Of a DNA stretch of 15,086 nucleotides, positions 7,013 to 13,925 are shown one piece after another (the first letter of the stretch is position 1; each line of letters opens with the position of its first letter). Source of the DNA: DATARH01 sp035604035. Its GTDB lineage: Bacteria > Pseudomonadota > Alphaproteobacteria > ATCC43930 > CGMCC-115725. The notes under the pieces were generated by a model. That model was given only the letters and a program-made list of their open reading frames with translations, was not told where the DNA came from and did not search any database. The stretch covers positions 1 to 15,086 of the forward strand of contig DATNJF010000274.1 in the NCBI GenBank assembly GCA_035604035.1, written 5' to 3'. Position numbers and translations under genes: made by a program.

Positions 7013-8406
7013 GCCGGGTCCATGTCGTTGGGGCCGGGTTGGCGGGGCTGGCGGCAGCAGTGGCGCTGGCGCGGCAGGGCCGGCGGGTCGCGCTTTACGA
7101 GAGCGCCGAGCATGCCGGGGGGCGCTGCCGCTCCTATTTTGACGCCGAGCTCGGGGTCCGGGTCGATAACGGGAACCATTTGCTGTTGTCGGGCAACCGC
7201 TCGGCCTTGGCCTATATCGAGATGATCGGCGCACTCGTCACGTTCGAGGGCCCCGGCGAGGCGGCGATCCCGTTTGTCGATCTGGCGAGCTGCGAACGCT
7301 GGATGCTGCGGCCCAATCGCGGCGTCGTCCCGTGGTGGGTATTCTGCGGCACGCGACGCGTGCCAGGAAGCCGGGCGCGCGACTACTTTGCCGCGCTGCG
7401 GTTGCGCAATGCTTCCGACAACGACACCATCACCGACCGGCTCGATCCGCTGACGCTGCTGTTCCACCGCCTGTGGGAACCGATCGCGGTGGCGGCGCTC
7501 AATACCAGCACCGAGGCGGGATCGGCGCTGCTGTTCTGGCGCATCCTGCGCGAGACTTTGGGGCGCGGCGCCGAGGCCTGCCGCCCGCTAGCGCCGCGCG
7601 AGGGCTTGTCGGAGAGCCTTATCGATCCAGCGCTGGCGATGCTGCGCGCAAGCGGCGTCGAGATCCGCTTCGGCGCGCGGTTGCGGGGCATCGGTTTCGA
7701 GGGGTCTCGGGTAACCAGCCTCGATTTCGACGGCAACACTGCCGAGATCACCGGCGACGACGAGGTCGTGCTGGCGGTGCCGGCGGCGGTCGCGGCGCGG
7801 CTGGTGCCGGACCTCATTGTGCCTGACGACCACGCGCCTATCGTCAACGCGCATTACCGGATCGATCCGCCGGCTGGCATGCCGCTCTTCGCCGGACTGA
7901 TCGGCGGCACGGCCGAATGGGTCTTCAAGAAGCACGGCGTCATCTCGGTGACGGTCAGCGCCGCCGACAGGATTGTTGACCGCCCGGCTGGGGAGCTAGC
8001 CGAAATCCTCTGGCGGGATGTCGCGGCCGCGTTCGGTCTGCCGTCGCAGCCAATGCCGCCGGCGCGTGTCGTCAAGGAGCGACGGGCGACGTTTCGCGCC
8101 ACTCCGGAGCAGTTGCGCCGCCGGCCCGGAACGGCGACGCGGTGGAACAACCTTCGCCTTGCAGGCGATTATGTCGATACCGGCTTGCCCGCCACGATCG
8201 AAGGCGCTATTCGCTCCGGCCTTGCCGCGGCCGAGGCGATCGCCCGGTCGCCCGGCGCGCGCAGCTCGAACCGGCAGCCGAGCCACAACAGCGCAGAGCG
8301 GAGTGATGACGGCGGAACAAGTGCCGATCAGCAAGACCATGCCGTCTCGCGTGCTCGACACCGCGATAGAGCGGGCGACCGACTGGCTGCTGGCGCGTCA
8401 GGCTGA
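7009..8406 (+). CDS. hpnE: Hydroxysqualene reductase/FAD-dependent desaturase-like HpnE
   Basis: The 465-residue product is an FAD-dependent amine-oxidase/phytoene-desaturase-type protein. The dinucleotide-binding motif VVGAGLAGLAAAVAL starts at residue 6 and continues to YESAEHAGGRC; the C-terminal FAD-contact segment LRLAGDYVDTGLPATIEGAIRSG is also clear. HpnE reduces hydroxysqualene to squalene. ATG 7009 overlaps the hpnD stop. Homology-like sequence ends near AAAEAIAR (about residue 415), yet the frame stays open for roughly 50 more residues and finishes 101 bases inside shc. That tail is hydrophilic, rich in Arg, Ser and Ala, and its last 33 residues are simply the other frame of shc. 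It may be a harmless extension caused by a lost stop or a small indel. Confidence 0.93.
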   Translation: MSRVHVVGAGLAGLAAAVALARQGRRVALYESAEHAGGRCRSYFDAELGVRVDNGNHLLLSGNRSALAYIEMIGALVTFEGPGEAAIPFVDLASCERWMLRPNRGVVPWWVFCGTRRVPGSRARDYFAALRLRNASDNDTITDRLDPLTLLFHRLWEPIAVAALNTSTEAGSALLFWRILRETLGRGAEACRPLAPREGLSESLIDPALAMLRASGVEIRFGARLRGIGFEGSRVTSLDFDGNTAEITGDDEVVLAVPAAVAARLVPDLIVPDDHAPIVNAHYRIDPPAGMPLFAGLIGGTAEWVFKKHGVISVTVSAADRIVDRPAGELAEILWRDVAAAFGLPSQPMPPARVVKERRATFRATPEQLRRRPGTATRWNNLRLAGDYVDTGLPATIEGAIRSGLAAAEAIARSPGARSSNRQPSHNSAERSDDGGTSADQQDHAVSRARHRDRAGDRLAAGASG

Positions 8407-10249
8407 GGATGGCCACTGGCTGTTTGAACTCGAGGCCGACGCGACGATCCCCGCCGAATACATCCTGCTGCAGCACTACCTCGGCACCATCGACAGCGAG
8501 ATCGAGCAGCGTATCGCCCGCTATCTCCGCGCGGCCCAGGGCGAGCACGACGGCTGGCCGCTGTTTCAGGGCGGCGATTTCGACCTCAGCGTCTCGGTCA
8601 AAGCTTATTTTGCGCTGAAGGCGGTCGGCGACCGCGCCGATGCGCCGCACATGGCGCGGGCTCGCGTGGCGATCCTGGCGCGCGGCGGCGCGGCGCGCAC
8701 CAATGTCTTTACGCGCATTCTCTTGGCCCTATGGGGCGAGGTGCCATGGCGAGCGGTGCCGGTCATGCCGGTCGAGATCATGCTGCTGCCGCGCTGGTTC
8801 CCGTTTCACATCGACAAGATTTCGTACTGGTCGCGCACCGTCGTGGTGCCGCTGCTGGTTTTGATGGCGAAGCAGCCGCGCGCCATGAACCCGCGCGGCG
8901 TGTCGATCGCCGAGCTCTTCGTCGCGCCGCCGGAGAGCGTGCGAGATTGGATCACCCCGGCCACACCGTCGCTCTTGGCTCGGGTGTTTTCGGGGCTCGA
9001 CCGGCTGCTCCGCTATCTCGAGCCGACCTTTCCAAAATATCTGCGCGAGCGCGCAATCGACCGTGCGGTCGATTTCGTCACCGAGCGATTGAACGGCGAC
9101 GATGGGTTGGGGGGGATTTTCCCGGCGATCGTCAACTCGCTGATGATGTATGTCGCGCTCGGCTATCCGCTCGACCATCCGCATTGCGTGACGGCGCGCT
9201 CGGCGGTCGAAAAGCTGGTGGTGCGCGACGGCGAGGAATTCGATTACTGCCAGCCCTGCCTGTCGCCGGTGTGGGACACCGTGCTCGCCGGCCATGCGCT
9301 GATGGATGTCGGTGAGACTGCAGCACCGGTGCTCGGCCGCGCCTTCGATTGGATCGAGAAGAAGCAGGTGCTCGATGTCGTCGGCGATTGGGCATCGCAA
9401 CGCCCGGGGCTGCGTCCCGGCGGCTGGGCTTTCCAGTACGAGAACCCGCATTACCCCGATGTCGACGACACCGCCGCCGCGGGCCTCGCGCTCGACCGCT
9501 TCGACGGCGAGCGCTACCGGGATGCGATCGGCCGCGCCGCCGAGTGGATCATCGGCATGCAGAGCAAGAATGGCGGCTGGGGCTCCTTCGATGCCGACAA
9601 CACGCACTATCATCTCAACCACATCCCGTTCGCCGATCACGGGGCGCTGCTCGACCCGCCGACAGCGGACGTCTCGGCCCGCTGCCTCGGTTTTCTGGCT
9701 CAGGCCGGGTATGCGGAGCATCCGGCGGTCGCCGCGGCGGTCGCCTATCTGAAGCGCGAGCAGGAGGCGGACGGCAGCTGGTTCGGGCGCTGGGGCACCA
9801 ATTACATCTACGGCACCTGGTCGGTACTGGCCGGGCTCAACGCCGCAGGGTTGGGACCGAACGCGCCGGAGATGCGCCGCGCCGCCGACTGGCTGCTCGC
9901 GCGCCAGCATGCGGATGGCGGCTGGGGCGAGAGCGGCGAGAGCTATTGGCCCGACAAGCCGCGCGGTGAAGCGCCTTACAGCACCGCCTCGCAAACCGCC
10001 TGGGCCTTGCTCGGGCTGATGGCGGCGGGCGAGGCCGCGCATCCGGCAGTCAAGCGCGGCATCGACTATCTCACCGCAACCCAGAAGCAGGATGGCGGCT
10101 GGGACGAGAAGTCGTACACCGCGGTAGGGTTTCCCCGTGTCTTTTACCTGCGCTACCACGGCTATCGCGCCTATTTCCCGCTCTGGGCGCTGGCGCGCTA
10201 TCGTCGTCTGATGCAAGCCAACTCGCCGCGCGTCGGCTACGGCATCTGA
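8306..10249 (+). CDS. shc: Squalene-hopene cyclase
   Basis: The 647-residue product has the normal length for the family. The catalytic DVDDTA motif lies at 385-390, with Asp387 the expected proton donor. QW-type repeats are scattered through it, for example QSKNGGW at 419-425, EADGSW with GRWGTNYIYGTW, QHADGGW and QKQDGGW at 593-599. The enzyme cyclises squalene to hopene and hopanol at the inner membrane. The frame is open upstream of the chosen start. ATG 8306 sits just after a GGAG, with GTG at 8303 and ATG 8339 as alternatives; conserved sequence begins near LDTAIERATDWLL. Whichever is used, the start lies inside the end of hpnE, because the hpnE stop falls within the conserved LLARQAEDGHW coding segment. 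Also called hpnF. Confidence 0.97.
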   Translation: MTAEQVPISKTMPSRVLDTAIERATDWLLARQAEDGHWLFELEADATIPAEYILLQHYLGTIDSEIEQRIARYLRAAQGEHDGWPLFQGGDFDLSVSVKAYFALKAVGDRADAPHMARARVAILARGGAARTNVFTRILLALWGEVPWRAVPVMPVEIMLLPRWFPFHIDKISYWSRTVVVPLLVLMAKQPRAMNPRGVSIAELFVAPPESVRDWITPATPSLLARVFSGLDRLLRYLEPTFPKYLRERAIDRAVDFVTERLNGDDGLGGIFPAIVNSLMMYVALGYPLDHPHCVTARSAVEKLVVRDGEEFDYCQPCLSPVWDTVLAGHALMDVGETAAPVLGRAFDWIEKKQVLDVVGDWASQRPGLRPGGWAFQYENPHYPDVDDTAAAGLALDRFDGERYRDAIGRAAEWIIGMQSKNGGWGSFDADNTHYHLNHIPFADHGALLDPPTADVSARCLGFLAQAGYAEHPAVAAAVAYLKREQEADGSWFGRWGTNYIYGTWSVLAGLNAAGLGPNAPEMRRAADWLLARQHADGGWGESGESYWPDKPRGEAPYSTASQTAWALLGLMAAGEAAHPAVKRGIDYLTATQKQDGGWDEKSYTAVGFPRVFYLRYHGYRAYFPLWALARYRRLMQANSPRVGYGI

Positions 10250-10279
10250 GCGCGATTGAGCGGCGCGGCTTTGCTGCTG

Positions 10280-10291
10280 GCGAAATTTCGC
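10280..10291. repeat. 12-base perfect palindrome in the shc-hpnG gap
   Basis: GCGAAATTTCGC is a perfect palindrome, AT-rich in the middle and so distinct from the surrounding GC-rich DNA. It lies 30 bases after the shc stop and 46 before the hpnG ATG. It could be a regulator site or chance; I do not recognise it as a known operator. Confidence 0.55.
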
Positions 10292-10301
10292 AATGTCCTG
10301 T

Positions 10302-10336
10302 AGGGAGTTGCCGCAGCGTCAGCCCCCGAGCTGACG
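10302..10336 (+). promoter_or_regulatory. hpnG leader: Shine-Dalgarno-like AGGGAG followed by a hairpin
   Basis: AGGGAG at 10302-10307 is followed by nine bases and then a hairpin: CGTCAGC at 10317-10323 pairs with GCTGACG at 10330-10336 around a six-base loop. The stem ends directly before ATG 10337. Folding would remove 20 bases and place AGGGAG nine bases from the start. No run of T follows, so it does not look like an intrinsic terminator. The repeat is certain; the role is inferred. Confidence 0.55.
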
Positions 10337-11023
10337 ATGGGGAGCCGGGGCTTCTTGGCATATACGATCCTCTGCACGACCGGCCTTGAGGTCGAGGCCA
10401 AGATCGCGCGCCGCGCCGGGTTTGCCGCCGTCGTTGGCGGCGGCGATCATCACCGTACCATGCAGGTTGTGGAGGAAGCCGGTCCTCGGGCGGAGTGTTT
10501 GGTGAGCTTCGGCATCGCCGGCGCGCTGAAGCCCGGGCTCAAACCTGGCGATATCGTGCTGTCGACCGAAGTCATCGACGAGGATCGTCGCTGGATCACG
10601 GGCGAAAGCCTTCGCATCCGCCTTCCCGAGCTGGTGGAGGAGATTGTCGCTATCGAAGGGCCGGTCCTCGGCGCGCAAATGGTACTCGCCACCGCGGCGG
10701 ACAAGCGCCGCGCCTGGGAGGAGACCGGCGCTATCGCCGTCGATCTCGAAAGCGTCGCCGTTGCCCGCGCCGGCGCCGTGCTCGGCATCCCGTTCCTGGT
10801 GCTGCGCGCCATCGCCGACCCGGCGACGCGAGCCCTGCCGCCGGCGGCCCTGGTGCCGCTCAGCGCCGAGGGTAAGCCGCAGCTGGGGCAGGTGCTGGCG
10901 TCGGTGATGCGCCGCCCGCAGCAACTGCCGAGCCTCTTGGGCGTCGCGCGCGAGGCGCGCTGGGCGCTGGCGGCACTGGTCGAGCCGGCCCACGCTCTGC
11001 GCCGAGCCCTCGCCCGGGCTTAG
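10337..11023 (+). CDS. hpnG: Hopanoid nucleoside phosphorylase HpnG
   Basis: The 228-residue product belongs to the purine nucleoside phosphorylase/MTAN fold. The signature IAVDLESVAVA (Asp136, Glu138) matches the substrate-binding region of these enzymes, and LRAIAD puts the likely catalytic acid at Asp161. Glycine-rich VVGGGDHH and SFGIAGAL are phosphate/ribose-contact regions. HpnG releases adenine from adenosylhopane, the product of HpnH, to give phosphoribosylhopane. ATG 10337 is the first standard start after an in-frame TAG at 10301. An alternative is TTG 10355, with GGGGAG ten bases upstream, giving a product starting AYTILCTTGLE, closer to the usual family start. The gene ends nine bases before the convergent hpnH. 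Confidence 0.92.
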   Translation: MGSRGFLAYTILCTTGLEVEAKIARRAGFAAVVGGGDHHRTMQVVEEAGPRAECLVSFGIAGALKPGLKPGDIVLSTEVIDEDRRWITGESLRIRLPELVEEIVAIEGPVLGAQMVLATAADKRRAWEETGAIAVDLESVAVARAGAVLGIPFLVLRAIADPATRALPPAALVPLSAEGKPQLGQVLASVMRRPQQLPSLLGVAREARWALAALVEPAHALRRALARA

Positions 11024-11032
11024 TTCTCGAGG

Positions 11033-12157
11033 TTAGTCGTCGTCGCCGGTAGCGGCGAGGCGCTCCATCGCCTTCTCGACATGGCCGGAGAAGACGTATT
11101 TCGCCGGGCGCTGGCGTTCCAGCGCTATCTCGGGCGCCATTTCGCCCTCGGTCTTGACCCCTTGCAGCGCTACCTTGGCGGCCTTCCACGGGCGTTTTAC
11201 GGCATCGACCACGGCGGTCGCCTCGTAGCCGCTATGCACCATGCAGTCGGCGCATTTTTCATAATTGCCGGTGCCGTAGGCATCCCAGTCGGTCTCTTCC
11301 ATCAGCTCCTTGAAGGTCTTGGCGTAGCCTTCGCCGAGCAAATAGCAGGGGCGCTGCCAGCCAAAATAATTACGGCACGGGTTGCCCCACGGGGTGCAGT
11401 GGTAGGTCTGGTTGCCGGCGAGGAAGTCGAGAAACAGGCTCGACTGGTTGAACGACCAGCGCCGCTTGGGGTCATGCCGGAAGATGTCGCGGAAGAGCTC
11501 TTTGGTGCGGCGACGGTTGAGGAAATGCTCCTGATCGGGCGCGCGCTCATAAGCATAGCCGGGCGACACGGTGATGCCGTCGATGCCCATCTCGGTGACC
11601 ACGTCGAAGAATCCGGCCATCCGCTCCGGGTCGGCGTTGTCGAACAGGGTCGCGTTGATGTTGACGCGGAAGCCCTTCGACTTGGCGAGCTTCAGCGCCT
11701 CGACCGCGCGGTCATAGACCCCGTCGAGGCAGACCGAGCGATCATGGTCTTCCTTGTCGCCGTCAAGATGGACGGTCCAGGCAAAATAGGGGTTCGGCTT
11801 GAACAGGTCGATCTTCTTTTCCAGAAGGAGCGCGTTGGTGCACAGGTAGACGAATTTCTTGCGCGCGATGATGCCCTGAACAATCTCCTCAATCTCGCGG
11901 TGGAGCAGCGGCTCGCCGCCGGCGACGACAACGATTGGCGCGCCGCATTCATCAACCGCTTCGAGGCATTGGGCAACCGACAGGCGCTGATTGAGGATGG
12001 GGTCGGGGTAATCGATCTTGCCGCAGCCGGCGCAGGCGAGGTTGCAGCGGAACAGCGGCTCCAGCATCAGCACCAGCGGGTAGCGCTTCACCCCACGCAA
12101 ATGCTGGCCCAGCACGTAGGAACCAACACGAATTTTCTGATGCAGCGGAATCGCCAC
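11033..12157 (-). CDS. hpnH: Radical SAM adenosylhopane synthase HpnH
   Basis: The 374-residue product is a radical SAM enzyme with the CxxxCxxC cluster motif at Cys38, Cys42 and Cys45 (FRCNLACAGC), followed by the VVVAGGEPLLH glycine motif. A C-terminal domain with further cysteines (YHCTPWGNPC, RPCYLLGEGY, CADCMVHSGYE) is typical of HpnH. The enzyme joins 5'-deoxyadenosine to diploptene, giving adenosylhopane, the entry to all extended hopanoids. GTG 12157 has GAGGG about seven bases upstream. It lies 26 bases after ispH on the same strand, so they probably share a transcript. It points against hpnA-G, so HpnG and HpnH, which act consecutively, are expressed from opposite strands. The final residues are acidic (ATGDDD). 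Confidence 0.95.
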   Translation of the reverse strand: MAIPLHQKIRVGSYVLGQHLRGVKRYPLVLMLEPLFRCNLACAGCGKIDYPDPILNQRLSVAQCLEAVDECGAPIVVVAGGEPLLHREIEEIVQGIIARKKFVYLCTNALLLEKKIDLFKPNPYFAWTVHLDGDKEDHDRSVCLDGVYDRAVEALKLAKSKGFRVNINATLFDNADPERMAGFFDVVTEMGIDGITVSPGYAYERAPDQEHFLNRRRTKELFRDIFRHDPKRRWSFNQSSLFLDFLAGNQTYHCTPWGNPCRNYFGWQRPCYLLGEGYAKTFKELMEETDWDAYGTGNYEKCADCMVHSGYEATAVVDAVKRPWKAAKVALQGVKTEGEMAPEIALERQRPAKYVFSGHVEKAMERLAATGDDD

Positions 12158-12183
12158 GATGAACCCTCGTCTATCGCTGTGGG

Positions 12184-13125
12184 CTAGTTGCCGGCCACCG
12201 GTTCGGCAAGCTGTGCCGGCATGCGGAAGCGAACATTCTCAGTGACCCCCGGGAGCCGCTGGATTTCGATTTGGTCAAGTTCGCGCAGCCGCTCGACCAG
12301 CTCCTCGACCAACTCGTCGGGGGCCGAGGCACCGGCGGTGATGCCGACCGCCGACACGCCGTCGAGCCAGCTTGGGTCGAGCGCCTTGGCGTCTTCGATC
12401 AGATAGCTCGGCACGCCGAATTCGGCGGCGATCTCGCGCAGGCGATTCGAGTTCGAGCTGTTGGGTGCGCCGACAACGAGCACGATGTCGACGATCTTCG
12501 CCAGCTCCAGGGTGGCGCGCTGGCGGTTTTGCGTCGCGTAGCAGATGTCCTTGGTATCGGGGCCGACGATCGATGGGAAGCGGGCCTTCAGCGCCTCGAT
12601 GACGGCGCGGGTATCGTCGACGGAGAGCGTCGTCTGCGTGATAAAGGCGAGCTTAGCGGGGTTGCCGACCTGGAGCTTCGCGACCTCCTCGGGGCGCGAG
12701 ATCAAGTGCACCTTGCCGGTGATCCGGCCCATCGTGCCTTCGATCTCGGGGTGGCCGGCATGACCGATCAGGATGATCTCGCGACCCTGATTGGCATAGC
12801 GCTGGCCTTCGATATGGACTTTGGAGACCAGCGGGCAGGTCGCATCGATGACCGGCAACCCGCGCTCCTCGGCGCGGGTCTCGATCGCGCTAGCGACCCC
12901 GTGCGCGCTGAAAATCGTCACCGCGCCAGGAGGGATCTCGTCGATCTCGTCGACAAAGCGGGCTCCCTTGGCGCGCAGCCGCTCGACGACATGGCGGTTG
13001 TGCACGATCTCATGGCGGACATAGATCGGCGGCCCGTATTTCTCGAGGGCGCGCTCGACGATCTCGATCGCGCGCTCGACCCCGGCGCAAAAGCCGCGGG
13101 GCTGGGCCAGGACCACTCGAATCAT
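12184..13125 (-). CDS. ispH: 4-hydroxy-3-methylbut-2-enyl diphosphate reductase (IspH/LytB)
   Basis: The 313-residue product is the last enzyme of the MEP pathway, reducing HMBPP to IPP and DMAPP with a [4Fe-4S] cluster. The three cluster cysteines are Cys13 (RGFCAGV), Cys97 (DATCPLV) and Cys195 (DICYATQNRQ). Substrate residues His42, His75, His125 and Glu127 are in HEIVHNRHV, FSAHG and GHPE, and SSNSNRL is the usual diphosphate-binding loop. Length is normal. ATG 13125 is preceded by GGAGG at a rather long spacing of 12 bases. Placed first in a transcript with hpnH, it ties isoprenoid supply to hopanoid side-chain synthesis. It is divergent from hpnM across 179 bases. Confidence 0.97.
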   Translation of the reverse strand: MIRVVLAQPRGFCAGVERAIEIVERALEKYGPPIYVRHEIVHNRHVVERLRAKGARFVDEIDEIPPGAVTIFSAHGVASAIETRAEERGLPVIDATCPLVSKVHIEGQRYANQGREIILIGHAGHPEIEGTMGRITGKVHLISRPEEVAKLQVGNPAKLAFITQTTLSVDDTRAVIEALKARFPSIVGPDTKDICYATQNRQRATLELAKIVDIVLVVGAPNSSNSNRLREIAAEFGVPSYLIEDAKALDPSWLDGVSAVGITAGASAPDELVEELVERLRELDQIEIQRLPGVTENVRFRMPAQLAEPVAGN

Positions 13126-13304
13126 CGCGTCTTAATACCTCCGCCGGCTCGCTCTATCCCTGCCACAACTAACGCCACCGGCGCAATCACCGCCCGCGTA
13201 TCAACGCAAATTACGCGACACTAGCCTCACGCGCTTTTGGCCTGTGCGTTGCCGCCAGGTTTGTTATCACTACCCGTGTTCCAGACATTAACTGACGAGC
13301 ACCC
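13126..13304. promoter_or_regulatory. Divergent intergenic region between ispH and hpnM
   Basis: This 179-base gap must hold the promoters of ispH-hpnH (minus) and hpnM (plus). I see no convincing -35/-10 pair on either strand. It is less GC-rich than its surroundings. It contains a 6-base inverted repeat, CGCGTA at 13195-13200 and TACGCG at 13212-13217, separated by 11 bases, which could be an operator. No RNA gene or small ORF with support is visible. Confidence 0.45.
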
Positions 13305-13922
13305 ATGTCGGTTTCAAGACGCGTGTTTTTGATGACTCTCTTGCCCGTGGCGCTGTGGCTGCGCGGGGCGCGGGCGGCCGACAGCCCGAATGCGGTCATC
13401 CAGCGCTTCTACGACGCACTCCTGTCGGTGATGAAGGAGGCAAAGCACCTAACCTTCGACCAGCGCTATCAGCGTCTCGCGCCGGCGATCACCGCGGCCT
13501 TCGATCTCGGCCTCACGAGCCGGCTGTCGGTCGGCCCGGGATGGGCGCAATTGAAGCCTGATCAGCAGCAGCGCCTCGCGGACGTGTTTTCGCGTTACAC
13601 GATCTCGCTCTACGCCAACCGATTCGACGATTTCAATGGCGAGCGCTTCGAGGTCGACCCGAACCCGGTCGCCAATCCGAACGGAATGATAGTGCAGACC
13701 AAGCTAATCAAGTCGGACGGCGACAAGGTGACGCTCAACTACCTGATGCGGCAGGGCGCCAGCGGGTCGTGGCAGGTCATCGATGTCTATCTGAGCGGTA
13801 CGATCAGCGAGCTCGCGACACGGCGCTCGGAATTTGCCGGCGTTCTGCAGACAAGCGGTGCCGATGGGCTCATCAAGCTGCTCGAGGATCGCACCGCTGC
13901 CTTGCGGACAGGCAGCGGCTAA
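13305..13922 (+). CDS. hpnM: HpnM, MlaC/Ttg2D-family periplasmic lipid-binding protein
   Basis: The 205-residue product has an N-terminal signal peptide (residues 1-24, likely cleaved after ARA) and a mature domain of the MlaC/toluene-tolerance Ttg2D type. Family-like segments include VIQRFYDALLSVMK, FDLGLTSRLSVGPGW, the FSRYTISLYANRF helix and a QVIDVYLSGTISELATRRSEF C-terminus. MlaC proteins carry phospholipid across the periplasm; HpnM members are found in hopanoid clusters and may carry hopanoids or act with them. The signal begins SRRVFLM, which fits the twin-arginine export motif, with further arginines before the cleavage site. ATG 13305 has only a weak GAG ribosome site. The gene ends three bases from the convergent mlaA. 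Confidence 0.9.
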   Translation: MSVSRRVFLMTLLPVALWLRGARAADSPNAVIQRFYDALLSVMKEAKHLTFDQRYQRLAPAITAAFDLGLTSRLSVGPGWAQLKPDQQQRLADVFSRYTISLYANRFDDFNGERFEVDPNPVANPNGMIVQTKLIKSDGDKVTLNYLMRQGASGSWQVIDVYLSGTISELATRRSEFAGVLQTSGADGLIKLLEDRTAALRTGSG

Positions 13923-13925
13923 AGG

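Noticed and set aside
8306..8406. HpnE-Shc fusion protein
   Set aside because: The two genes are in different frames and hpnE has a stop at 8404-8406; the two reading frames simply overlap.
8729..10216. Long minus-strand open frame opposite shc
   Set aside because: It lies entirely inside the squalene-hopene cyclase gene, whose DVDDTA and QW motifs are intact; the antisense product looks like noise.
10317..10336. Hairpin before hpnG as an intrinsic terminator
   Set aside because: The stem is followed directly by ATGGGGAG with no T-tract, and hpnG follows in the same direction.
11081..12187. Plus-strand open frame opposite hpnH
   Set aside because: HpnH carries the radical SAM motif and full-length family features; the opposite frame shows no recognisable features.
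13133..13140. TAATACCT upstream of ispH matches eight of nine bases of the vapBC half-site
   Set aside because: It is one half-site only and partly coincides with the GGAGG ribosome site. An eight-base match is expected by chance about once in a window this size.
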